This document shows, one piece after another, positions 1 through 6,277 of a stretch of DNA of 9,367 nucleotides (the first letter of the stretch is position 1; each line of letters starts with the position of its first letter). The DNA lies in contig JAKLHS010000019.1 in NCBI GenBank assembly GCA_022710025.1, positions 1 through 9,367 on the forward strand. Reading direction: 5' to 3'. A program made the translations under genes and the position numbers. The notes under the pieces are model-generated. The model was given only the letters and a program-made list of their open reading frames with translations. It searched no databases and was not told where the DNA came from. Origin of the DNA: Caldisericota bacterium. GTDB lineage: Bacteria > Caldisericota > Caldisericia > Cryosericales > Cryosericaceae.

Positions 1-1
1 T

Positions 2-1285
2 CCCCGCAAGGGCGTGTTCGAGAAGGACCCGTCCCGGTTCGTTCCCCTGCCGTCGTTTGCCTACGCGGCTCACAAGCGCATCATTGGGACGCTGGCGGAT
101 CTCGCGCGCGAAGCGGATGCCAGCCCTCTCAACAGAACGTATGGCACAAACAGCAAACTGGGGATCATCACAAGCGGCCCCACGTTCAACTACGCCATGG
201 ACGTCGTTCACGATTACGATATCCCGGCGGACGTGCTCAAACTGACCTTCACGTATCCCTTCCCCGAGCAGACGGTCCTGGACTTCATCAACAGCCATGA
301 GGCCGTGCTGGTGGCCGAAGAGGTCGATCCCATCATGGAGAAGGAGGTGCTGGCGATCCTCGGCAAGCACGGCATCGGCAAGAAGGTGTACGGCAAGCTG
401 GACGGCACCATGCCGATGGCGTACGAGTTCAGTCCGGGCATCCTCAAGGCCGGTATCGCCAAGGCCCTGCGCATCGACCTGCCCGCCACCGACGCCGTCG
501 CGACGGACATGAAACTGCCTGTGCGTCCACCCGTGTGGTGCGCGGGGTGCCCGCATCGCGCCGTCTTCTACGCGGCACGCAAGGCCGTCGGGCACCTGGG
601 CATCGAGAACGTCGTTTTCCCCTCCGACATCGGCTGCTATACCCTGAGCGCGGCGGCCCCCTACCGCATGGCGGACTACCTCACGTCCATGGGTTCCAGC
701 ATCGGCCTGGCCAGCGGTCTGGCGGCGGCAACGGACCAGCGGGTCATCGGTTTCATCGGTGACTCGACTTTCTTCCACTCCGGCATGCCGCCCCTTGTCA
801 ACGCCGTGCATGCGGCGCGACGACTGGTAGTCGTTATCCTGGACAACAGGATCACCGCCATGACCGGCGGGCAGCCCAATCCCGGCATGCCGCTCAACGG
901 CATGGGCGAAGCTGCGCCCGAGGTTTCCATCGAGGCTATCGTTCAGGCGATCGGCGTCGGCTTCGTCCGGACGGTCGACCCGGCGAACCTGGCAACGACA
1001 CAGCAGGCCATCGAAGAGGCGTTGCAGTACGACGGGGTCGCCGTCGTCATCGCCAAGCACCCCTGTGTCATGATCCGCGGCGCGGCGCGGCGTCCGCACG
1101 TCGCGTTTGCCGTCGACAGCACCAGATGCACCAAATGCAAGATCTGCGTCACGACGTTTGCCTGCCCGGCCATGTACGTGGCGACAGACGGGACGGTCGC
1201 CATCGACGAGTCCCTGTGCAGCGGGTGCGCCGTCTGTGTGCAGGTGTGCCCCGAGAAAGTCATCGGAGTCAGGAGGCAGTCATGA
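2..1285 (+). CDS. iorA: Indolepyruvate:ferredoxin oxidoreductase, alpha subunit (5' partial)
   Basis: Large subunit of the cytoplasmic enzyme that oxidatively decarboxylates aryl-pyruvates (indolepyruvate, phenylpyruvate, hydroxyphenylpyruvate) to aryl-acetyl-CoA while reducing ferredoxin, a step in anaerobic aromatic amino-acid breakdown. The frame is open to the left edge (first full codon at 2; the GTG at 14 is internal), so about 428 C-terminal residues of a protein usually near 600 are seen. Visible in order: the end of the transketolase C-terminal-like domain, a CAGCPHR motif (about 538-558), the TPP-binding region with GDSTFFHSG (about 758-784) and LDN (about 841-849), then two 4Fe-4S clusters. 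The first cluster reads CTKCKIC...ACP, with the longer third gap typical of IorA; the second reads CSGCAVC...CP (about 1213-1252). Its stop overlaps the iorB start by 4 bases (ATGA), implying translational coupling. Identification is strong from motif order and the iorB neighbour. Confidence 0.95.
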   Translation, partial: PRKGVFEKDPSRFVPLPSFAYAAHKRIIGTLADLAREADASPLNRTYGTNSKLGIITSGPTFNYAMDVVHDYDIPADVLKLTFTYPFPEQTVLDFINSHEAVLVAEEVDPIMEKEVLAILGKHGIGKKVYGKLDGTMPMAYEFSPGILKAGIAKALRIDLPATDAVATDMKLPVRPPVWCAGCPHRAVFYAARKAVGHLGIENVVFPSDIGCYTLSAAAPYRMADYLTSMGSSIGLASGLAAATDQRVIGFIGDSTFFHSGMPPLVNAVHAARRLVVVILDNRITAMTGGQPNPGMPLNGMGEAAPEVSIEAIVQAIGVGFVRTVDPANLATTQQAIEEALQYDGVAVVIAKHPCVMIRGAARRPHVAFAVDSTRCTKCKICVTTFACPAMYVATDGTVAIDESLCSGCAVCVQVCPEKVIGVRRQS

Positions 1286-1881
1286 AGACCTACTGCATCT
1301 ACATCGCCGGCGTCGGCGGCCAGGGAGTCGTCAGGACGTCCATGGTCCTGGGCATGGCATGCGCCAGGAAAGGCGTCAACGTCGTCATGAGCGAGATCCA
1401 CGGCATGGCGCAGCGGGGTGGTTCGGTTCCGGCCGAGATGAAGATCGGCGACGCGTACAGCCCCATCATCGAGCAGGGCGGGACCGACCTTCTCCTCTCC
1501 TTCGAACCGGCAGAGTCCCTGCGGGCGATGGCCAAGATGAGCGCAAAGACGGTTGCGGTCGTCAACACGCAACCCATCATCCCCGTGACGGTCGCCCTGG
1601 GCACCTCGACGTATCTCGATCCGCAGGCCTATCTCGACGAGCTTGCTTCCAAGGTACGCAGGGTCGTCGCTCTCGACGCCGGGCGCATCGCGGTGGAGGC
1701 GGGCAACGCCCTGGCGCTCAACATGGTCATGCTGGGCGCGGCATCGGCGATGCCCGGCTTCCCGGTCGAGAAAGAATACCTGGTCGCGGCCATGAAGGAC
1801 AACCTGCCGCCCACGGCGATCGACGCCAACCTGCGCGCCTTCGACATGGGTGTTGCGGCAGCAGCCGGCGAGCGGCAATAG
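1282..1881 (+). CDS. iorB: Indolepyruvate:ferredoxin oxidoreductase, beta subunit
   Basis: Small subunit (199 residues, normal for the family) of the same heteromeric oxidoreductase; it belongs to the gamma-domain family of 2-oxoacid:acceptor oxidoreductases that helps form the CoA/electron-transfer part of the complex. The N-terminus has the expected beta-strand and GVGGQG loop (residues about 9-14), followed by the conserved SEIHGMAQRGGSV stretch near residues 36-48. The start is ATG 1282, preceded by a perfect AGGAGG (1271-1276) at 5-base spacing and overlapping the iorA stop by 4 bases. An in-frame extension to 1126 only retraces the iorA ferredoxin region in another frame and is not real. 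iorA-iorB order and coupling are standard. The gene ends 11 bases before the stop of the convergent hydrolase gene, with only a very short GCGG/CCGC hairpin between them. Confidence 0.95.
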   Translation: MKTYCIYIAGVGGQGVVRTSMVLGMACARKGVNVVMSEIHGMAQRGGSVPAEMKIGDAYSPIIEQGGTDLLLSFEPAESLRAMAKMSAKTVAVVNTQPIIPVTVALGTSTYLDPQAYLDELASKVRRVVALDAGRIAVEAGNALALNMVMLGAASAMPGFPVEKEYLVAAMKDNLPPTAIDANLRAFDMGVAAAAGERQ

Positions 1882-1892
1882 GCGGAAGCCGC

Positions 1893-2423
1893 TCAGTCGG
1901 TAAAGCTCACCTCGGCCGTCGTCTGCAGACGTACGACGCCTCCAGCGCTCAGCCGCGCGTTGTACTCCGTGACGACGGCCTCGGCGTCCTCGCGATAGGT
2001 GCTGTGTGCGTCGCTGACGAGAACAGTATCGTACCCCAGCTCGTGGGCCCCGTTACAGGTCGCGTTGACGCACCCGTTGGAGACCAGCCCCGTGACGACT
2101 ACCCTGTCCACATGCAGCGCGTCCAACTTCTCCTTGAGCGGTGTGTCCTCGAAGGCGTTGCCGTGATGCTTCCGGATCATGATGTCCCGGGGTTCCGGCT
2201 GTATGGCAGGGTGCAGCTTCCACTCATCTGTTCCCTCGACCAGGTTCTTCTCCGTCGAATGCTGGATGTAGACGACTGGCGCGTGGGCCGCGTGCGCCCG
2301 CTCGACCAGCAGGTTGATGTTGGCGAGCACCTCCCGTGCCCGGTACAGCGGGGTCGTCTTCTGGAACAGTCCCTGCTGGACGTCGATCACCAGCAATGTC
2401 GTGTGCCTGTTTGACTTCGTCAT
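1893..2423 (-). CDS. Isochorismatase-family cysteine hydrolase
   Basis: A 176-residue cytoplasmic hydrolase of the isochorismatase/nicotinamidase-like superfamily. Known members cleave amides or vinyl ethers (nicotinamide, isochorismate, N-carbamoyl compounds); the substrate here cannot be read from sequence. The catalytic triad is visible: Asp14 in VIDVQQGLF, Lys85 in IRKHHGNAFEDT, and the nucleophile Cys118 in TGLVSNGCVNAT, where SNG matches the usual cis-peptide turn before the cysteine. Length is normal. I chose ATG at 2423 because AGGAGG lies at 2435-2430, six bases upstream, and the hydrophobic first strand begins right after it; an ATG at 2486 would add 21 residues with no match to the family. 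It is divergent from the methyltransferase at 2559 and convergent with iorB, so it is probably a single-gene unit. It is a different subfamily from the decayed relative at 4637-5162. Confidence 0.9.
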   Translation of the reverse strand: MTKSNRHTTLLVIDVQQGLFQKTTPLYRAREVLANINLLVERAHAAHAPVVYIQHSTEKNLVEGTDEWKLHPAIQPEPRDIMIRKHHGNAFEDTPLKEKLDALHVDRVVVTGLVSNGCVNATCNGAHELGYDTVLVSDAHSTYREDAEAVVTEYNARLSAGGVVRLQTTAEVSFTD

Positions 2424-2558
2424 CACTTGCCTCCTCTCACACCCACATGGTAGCGCGATTCTCGCCGTGACGGCAGGCATGGCCATCCGGCGGTCAATGT
2501 GGAAAGCATTTCGTATATGATGATATCAGGCACGCTGGAACAACGACGGAGGAGCACC

Positions 2559-3305
2559 ATGGAGAAGGAGCAGATCACACAGGCGAAGAAGGAAGCGATC
2601 ATCAACCCGAAGTATCCCCGGGCGGCAACGTATGACGCCGCATGGCAGCTGGAGAATGAGGACGGATCCCCGTGTCTCTGGCTGATGGAAGCGCTCGCGA
2701 GGAAGATGAACCTGAAACCCGGCATGAGGGTCTTGGATATGGGGTGCGGTGCAGCCATGTCGTCGATCTTCCTTGCCAGGGAGTTTGGCGTGCAGGTCTT
2801 TGCCAACGACCTCTGGGTCAGCGCCTCCGATAACATGAAGCGGATCAGGGACGCCGGTGTCGACGATCTCGTGGTTCCCCTGCATGCCGAGGCACATGAT
2901 CTGCCGTATGCCGACGAGTTTTTCGACGCGGCGTTCTGGGTCAATTCGTACCAGTTCTACGGGACGGCTGACACGTACTTCAACGAGTACTATGGCAAGC
3001 TCGTCAAACACGGCGGGCAGCTGGGGTTCGCCCTGCCCGGCATTTACCGCGAATTCGACGACCTAGTGCCGGAGTACCTCGCGAAACACTGGTGGAAGGA
3101 ATTCTACTACTTCCATTCGCTCGACTGGTGGACAAGGCTCTTCCGGCGGAGCGGCACCGTCGATGTCGAGGTCGCCGACGACTTCGGCGGCGATGGCAAC
3201 GAGATCATGATGCAATGGGAACCCATTCCCGACCGCATGCGCCTTGTCCGCGTCGATGCCGGCAGGAACATGACCTGGCTTCGGATCGTCCTCCGACGAC
3301 GTTGA
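2559..3305 (+). CDS. Class I SAM-dependent methyltransferase, substrate unknown
   Basis: A 248-residue cytoplasmic methyltransferase. It shows SAM-binding motif I, VLDMGCGAAMSS (residues about 59-70), after the usual PGMR turn; an acidic motif II region (ANDLW); and the LPYADEFFDAAFW stretch corresponding to motifs IV/V. It ends in a WW-containing C-terminal part (SLDWWTRLF). This arrangement resembles a widespread UbiE/SmtA-like family often annotated only as SAM-dependent methyltransferase; small molecules are the usual targets, but nothing here names one. ATG 2559 is preferred over ATG 2499 because GGAGG (2548-2552) sits six bases before it and the extra 20 residues look non-conserved. A TATGAT hexamer at 2516-2521 could be the -10 box of its promoter; no good -35 is visible. 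The stop is 16 bases from the stop of the convergent alkyltransferase gene. Confidence 0.88.
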   Translation: MEKEQITQAKKEAIINPKYPRAATYDAAWQLENEDGSPCLWLMEALARKMNLKPGMRVLDMGCGAAMSSIFLAREFGVQVFANDLWVSASDNMKRIRDAGVDDLVVPLHAEAHDLPYADEFFDAAFWVNSYQFYGTADTYFNEYYGKLVKHGGQLGFALPGIYREFDDLVPEYLAKHWWKEFYYFHSLDWWTRLFRRSGTVDVEVADDFGGDGNEIMMQWEPIPDRMRLVRVDAGRNMTWLRIVLRRR

Positions 3306-3321
3306 CCGGCGCGGTCTGCTG

Positions 3322-4017
3322 TTACGACAGCGTCATCCCTGGTAAGTCGTCGCCCCGGTCGCGCTCTGCCTTCGCGATCACCCACTCTACTGGGAACACC
3401 CTGAGGCCATGAGCATCCTCCAGCGTCATCTCGCGGGAGAAACCCCGCGCCTCGGCGCGCAGTCTCGCGAGCTTGTCGTCCAGATCGGGCCCGGAGGTCA
3501 TGCCACGATAGCCCACCAGCGAGAAGTCGGAACCGACCACGCGATGGCAGGGGACGATCGGATACAGGGGGTTGCCTGCCATGAACCGGCCGACTGCACG
3601 TGCGGTCGTGCCGGCAGCCTCGGCGATGCGGCCGTAGGAGCAGGCATAGCCGCACGGGATCGTCGCGACCAGGCGGAAGACACTCGCTGCCGGCTCGGGC
3701 ACGACTTCGATGGCCAGTTCGAATCGCTTGCAGGATTCGTCGCCGGCTTCGATCGCAGCCAACATGCGGGCCGTTGTGTCGGCAAATGCAGATGGTCCCT
3801 CTGCGAGCCGATGCGGAGCACCCGGGGGCAGGCACTGCACAAGGATACGTGACGCCTCTTCGCGCGTGCCCGCGACACATGTTGCGGCAAGCTTGCCGCC
3901 GTACTCGGCTATACCAAACCACGCGGCGCCTTCCTGTCTGAGCCAGAGATCGATCATGCGTACCCCCTTGCCATGCTGCACGTGCGACGACTTACAAAGT
4001 GGCAGGACTTCTACCAT
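3322..4017 (-). CDS. ogt: Methylated-DNA--protein-cysteine S-methyltransferase (O6-alkylguanine repair)
   Basis: A suicide DNA-repair protein that transfers the alkyl group from O6-alkylguanine to its own cysteine. The C-terminal half is diagnostic: SYGRIAEAAG recognition-helix region, RAVGRFMAGNP with the arginine finger (Arg140) and Asn hinge (Asn149), then the active-site PCHRVV with Cys157, and SLVGYRG downstream. The N-terminal domain (residues about 21-110) has the IDLWL/WFGIA strands seen in Ogt-type proteins. At 231 residues it is slightly long. The start is uncertain: ATG 4017 has AGGAG at 4027-4023 (5-base spacing), while the in-frame ATG 3957 has AAGGGGG five bases upstream and would begin exactly at the first predicted domain strand, giving 211 residues. 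No N-terminal Ada zinc/regulatory domain is present. It is divergent from the cupredoxin lipoprotein gene. Confidence 0.92.
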   Translation of the reverse strand: MVEVLPLCKSSHVQHGKGVRMIDLWLRQEGAAWFGIAEYGGKLAATCVAGTREEASRILVQCLPPGAPHRLAEGPSAFADTTARMLAAIEAGDESCKRFELAIEVVPEPAASVFRLVATIPCGYACSYGRIAEAAGTTARAVGRFMAGNPLYPIVPCHRVVGSDFSLVGYRGMTSGPDLDDKLARLRAEARGFSREMTLEDAHGLRVFPVEWVIAKAERDRGDDLPGMTLS

Positions 4018-4172
4018 GGTATCTCCTGTCTGTGGATTCACCAATTGCCAGCAGTGCTGATGGTCGTGATGACGTGTCAGGGAATCATGCATGAAGCGCA
4101 GGAGCAGCTACACTGCAAATAGGGTTCGGGGACGCACCGGGCGTGTGCGTCATGCACGTAGGTGGTTCAGAG

Positions 4173-4179
4173 AAGGTGG
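4173..4179 (+). promoter_or_regulatory. Ribosome binding site deciding the cupredoxin start
   Basis: AAGGTGG resembles the anti-SD complement; its AAGG core ends six bases before ATG 4183. This supports the 130-residue form over the GTG at 4162, which lies upstream of the site. Confidence 0.6.
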
Positions 4180-4182
4180 ATC

Positions 4183-4575
4183 ATGCAACAGAGACGCAGC
4201 ATCATGACGTTCATCGCACTGATCACCCTCGTCGCGCTGGTCACCGGCTGTGCTGTCAAGACGACGCCGGGTACGATGACAGAGGGCACCACATTCACGG
4301 TCACAGCCATGGGGATGGCGTTCGATACGGCAACGATCACGGTCCCGGCAGGCGCACACCTGACGATCACCTTCCGCAACAATGACGAGGGAGTCTTTCA
4401 CAACATCGCGTTCTATATGTCATCCGCAGCGACCACGTTCATCTACAAGGGTGCCAGGATCACGGGTGTGTCGAGCATCACCTACACCTTCGACGCGCCA
4501 ACGACACCGGGGATGTACTTCTTCCGCTGTGACGTCCACCCGACCACGATGACCGGTCAGTTCATCGTGCAGTAG
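4183..4575 (+). CDS. Cupredoxin-domain lipoprotein, probable copper binding
   Basis: A 130-residue exported protein. Residues 1-22 form a lipoprotein signal peptide (QQRRS n-region, hydrophobic core, LVTG) ending at lipobox Cys23, so the mature protein should be lipid-anchored outside the cytoplasmic membrane. The rest is one cupredoxin-like beta domain with the likely copper ligands His73 (FHNIAF) and Cys116, His119 and Met123 (FFRCDVHPTTMTG), a type 1 copper pattern. The role is probably electron transfer or copper handling; the partner is unknown. ATG 4183 is chosen over GTG 4162 because AAGG (4173-4176) within AAGGTGG lies six bases upstream and the shorter form has a standard signal peptide. 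A perfect palindrome follows 10 bases after the stop and may end the transcript. Confidence 0.85.
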   Translation: MQQRRSIMTFIALITLVALVTGCAVKTTPGTMTEGTTFTVTAMGMAFDTATITVPAGAHLTITFRNNDEGVFHNIAFYMSSAATTFIYKGARITGVSSITYTFDAPTTPGMYFFRCDVHPTTMTGQFIVQ

Positions 4576-4585
4576 ACGACAGCAA

Positions 4586-4611
4586 GGAGCACAGGGATAT
4601 CCCTGTGCTCC
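4586..4611. terminator. Perfect 26-nt palindrome, probable hairpin terminator
   Basis: The 26 bases equal their own reverse complement: an 11-base arm GGAGCACAGGG, four-base ATAT centre, and CCCTGTGCTCC. As RNA this would be a strong stem-loop starting 10 bases after the cupredoxin stop codon. No T-tract follows (CTCACCTGC), so it is not a textbook intrinsic terminator; it could instead stabilise the 3' end or be a protein-binding site. Being symmetrical, it could act on either strand. Confidence 0.55.
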
Positions 4612-4636
4612 CTCACCTGCATCTCGCCAGCCTCCC

Positions 4637-5162
4637 TCCGGCAACAGCTACCTGCTCGATCGGCTGACGGCGACGGTCATCCCCAATGCGAGACGGCTCC
4701 TTGACCTCTTCTGTGGCCAGCAGATGGTCGTGACGTTTGCAACGTTTGGCAATTAGCGCGCGGACGGTCGCGACCGTGCGTCCACGCAAGCCAGACCAGG
4801 TTGGAATGAGACCCTGCTCAAAGTCGGCACCCGGGACCAGGAGGTCGTCGATGAGCTGAAGCCCAGGGACGGCGAGGTCGTCGTCTGCAAGACCACCGAC
4901 AGCACGGTCATAGGCACGCAGTACGGCCACATCCTGCGGTGGATGGGCATTGAGCACGTGGTGGTTGCGGCCTGTTCACGGATCAGTGCGTCTCCAGCAC
5001 CGTGCGCGACTGTCCGACTGGGGCTACACCGTCTTCTTGGTGAAGGATGTCACGTCGGCCATCAACGCCGACCTTCAGATCTGGGAGACCAGGATGCTCA
5101 ACCAGATCTACTGCAAGGTAGTCTCAACCGAAGAAGTGCTGCAGGATCTCGCGGTGCAATAG
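4637..5162 (+). pseudogene. Decayed isochorismatase-family hydrolase (stop plus two frameshifts, no N-terminus)
   Basis: Reading frame 2 from about 4640 gives GNSYLLD, then VIPNARRLLDLF, FATFGN, an in-frame TAG at 4754-4756, and continues as RADGRDR through QEVVDELKP to VVVCKTTDSTVIGTQ, GIEHVVVA. Near 4968 the frame must shift by one base to read LFTDQCVSSTVRD, and near 5010 by one more to read SDWGYTVFLVKD and VVSTEEVLQDLA, ending at TAG 5160-5162. Joined, this is a typical isochorismatase-fold protein with the catalytic Lys (codon 4889) and nucleophile Cys (codon 4987) recognisable. The first strand carrying the catalytic Asp (VIDMQ-type) is missing: nothing like it is found in any frame between 4576 and 4640, so the gene is also 5'-truncated. 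Both shifts fit single-base deletions. Sequencing error could explain the shifts but not the missing start. No intact gene occupies 4576-5389. Confidence 0.8.
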
Positions 5163-5268
5163 GGGTGGTCTGTCCGTCACCAGTACAGGTGATTTGATCC
5201 GTCAGTCCCGCACAGTAGATGCGTGTGGTGTTCCCGCCCGGGATCCGTTCTTGGCAGCAGACGGCGCG

Positions 5269-5298
5269 TTGTATTCGTACTCGTAACGGCAGTATAAT
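5269..5298 (+). promoter_or_regulatory. Candidate promoter of the CD-NTase operon
   Basis: A perfect TATAAT (5293-5298) lies in an AT-rich patch that stands out from GC-rich surroundings. The best -35 is TTGTAT (5269-5274, three of six matches) at 18-base spacing, so the promoter may need an activator or be weak. A tandem hexamer pair, TCGTAC (5275-5280) and TCGTAA (5281-5286), fills the spacer and could be an operator; that is inference. The expected leader to GTG 5390 is about 85 bases. Confidence 0.5.
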
Positions 5299-5312
5299 AA
5301 TTAGGGTGGAAA

Positions 5313-5340
5313 TGCTCGGCCAAACGAGGGAGGACGAGCA
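5313..5340 (+). other. Leader with two alternative stem-loops
   Basis: TGCTCG (5313-5318) can pair with CGAGCA (5335-5340) to form a 6-bp stem, while its inner CTCG (5315-5318) can instead pair with CGAG (5324-5327). The two pairings are mutually exclusive and lie between the candidate promoter and the CD-NTase start. The stems are short, so functional meaning is uncertain. Confidence 0.3.
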
Positions 5341-5389
5341 CGGCGTTCGAAGGCAGTGGTCTGTATGAGTCATTGAAGGGGGCAAAACA

Positions 5390-6277
5390 GTGGGTATCGG
5401 AGAAGAATTCCAGACTCTATGCGAGAACCTGAGAGTTCCGACGACAGATCGATCACAGATATCTGACAGGTATCAAAGAATAACCAAGAGGCTCAACACC
5501 GACTTTCGTGACCTGGACTCCAATACGGCGCATAGCATGTACGTTGGCTCCTATGGACGAGGTACAGCCATCGCTGGTTTCAGTGATCTGGATATGCTCT
5601 ATGAGTTGCCGTGGAGCCTGTACGACAAGTACCATGTCTCCTCCAGCAATGGGCCGTCTGTCCTTCTTCAAGACATCAGGAAGTCACTTCTGGCGAGCTT
5701 TCCCAATACAAGTATCGCTGCCAGCGGGCAAGTAGTCGACGTCAGCTTCGGAGACAGTATGCTTTTTGAGGTGCTCCCGGCATTCGGGCCGTTCGACGAT
5801 GCTAGTTACCGGTTTCCCGACTCACACGATGGCGGACACTGGAAGACGACGAACCCGAAACCAGAGCAGGATGAAATTGGTCGCATGGATGCTGTGTGTA
5901 ACTATAACCTGAAGCATCTGTGCAGAATGGCTCGTGCGTGGAGGGAGAAGTGGAGCGTAGAAATGGGAGGGCTCCTCATCGACACTCTTGCCTATAACTT
6001 CCTGAAGGACTGGAGCCATGCCACTGAGTCATACTTCTGGTACGACTACATGAGTCGGGATTTCTTCGACTACCTTGCTTCTTGCGACACTTCACAGGAA
6101 TACTGGCTTGCTCCCGGAAGCAATCAGCGTGTATTCCGAGGAGATGTCTTCCAGTACAAGGCACGGCAGTGTGTCAACATAGCTGTGGAAGCCATCAAAG
6201 ATGATACGAACAAATACGACTGGTCTAGGCGTGACAATTGGAGGAAGATCTATGGCCCAAAGTACCCAGCGAGCTGA
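5390..6277 (+). CDS. CD-NTase-family nucleotidyltransferase (SMODS), CBASS signal synthase
   Basis: A 295-residue cytoplasmic nucleotidyltransferase of the cGAS/DncV-like (CD-NTase) superfamily. In CBASS these enzymes make cyclic di- or trinucleotides when phage infection is sensed. The active site is clear: GSYGRGTA (from Gly53-Ser54), the metal-binding pair in SDLDML (Asp66, Asp68) and the third acidic residue Asp117 in VVDVSF. The stretch GHWKTTNPKP (about 148-157) and a helical C-terminal half match the family layout. It starts with GTG at 5390, with AAGGGGG (5376-5382) seven bases upstream. The next gene overlaps its 3' end by 26 bases and encodes a membrane effector of the matching kind, which supports a CBASS role over an unrelated nucleotidyltransferase such as a CCA- or antibiotic-modifying enzyme. 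Clade and product nucleotide cannot be assigned from sequence alone. Codon use is less GC-biased than in the genes to the left. Confidence 0.88.
   Translation: MGIGEEFQTLCENLRVPTTDRSQISDRYQRITKRLNTDFRDLDSNTAHSMYVGSYGRGTAIAGFSDLDMLYELPWSLYDKYHVSSSNGPSVLLQDIRKSLLASFPNTSIAASGQVVDVSFGDSMLFEVLPAFGPFDDASYRFPDSHDGGHWKTTNPKPEQDEIGRMDAVCNYNLKHLCRMARAWREKWSVEMGGLLIDTLAYNFLKDWSHATESYFWYDYMSRDFFDYLASCDTSQEYWLAPGSNQRVFRGDVFQYKARQCVNIAVEAIKDDTNKYDWSRRDNWRKIYGPKYPAS
6240..6244 (+). promoter_or_regulatory. Ribosome binding site inside the CD-NTase gene
   Basis: GGAGG at seven-base spacing before ATG 6252 sets the effector start within the last codons of the upstream gene. It supports 6252 over the in-frame ATG 6201, which has no such site. 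Confidence 0.75.

Noticed and set aside
943..1878. 311-residue open frame on the - strand
   Set aside because: It is antisense to iorA and iorB, which have strong motifs and start signals; the open frame reflects high GC and the translation is arginine/histidine-rich without domains.
1107..2414. 435-residue open frame on the + strand
   Set aside because: It runs across the iorA end, iorB and antisense to the hydrolase; its product is low-complexity Arg/Gly-rich and resembles no family.
3107..3922. 271-residue open frame on the - strand overlapping the alkyltransferase
   Set aside because: It is an out-of-frame shadow of the alkyltransferase and methyltransferase genes, with no recognisable motif.
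4052..4080. Possible alkyltransferase promoter (CTGACA at 4080-4075 on the - strand)
   Set aside because: The -35 match is good, but no acceptable -10 hexamer lies 16-18 bases downstream.
4085..4094. TCATGCATGA palindrome between the divergent alkyltransferase and cupredoxin genes
   Set aside because: Ten bases is short enough to occur by chance and no second copy or nearby promoter hexamers support an operator.
4613..4957. 114-residue - strand open frame in the gap after the cupredoxin gene
   Set aside because: It is antisense to the reconstructed isochorismatase-family pseudogene, which explains this sequence better.
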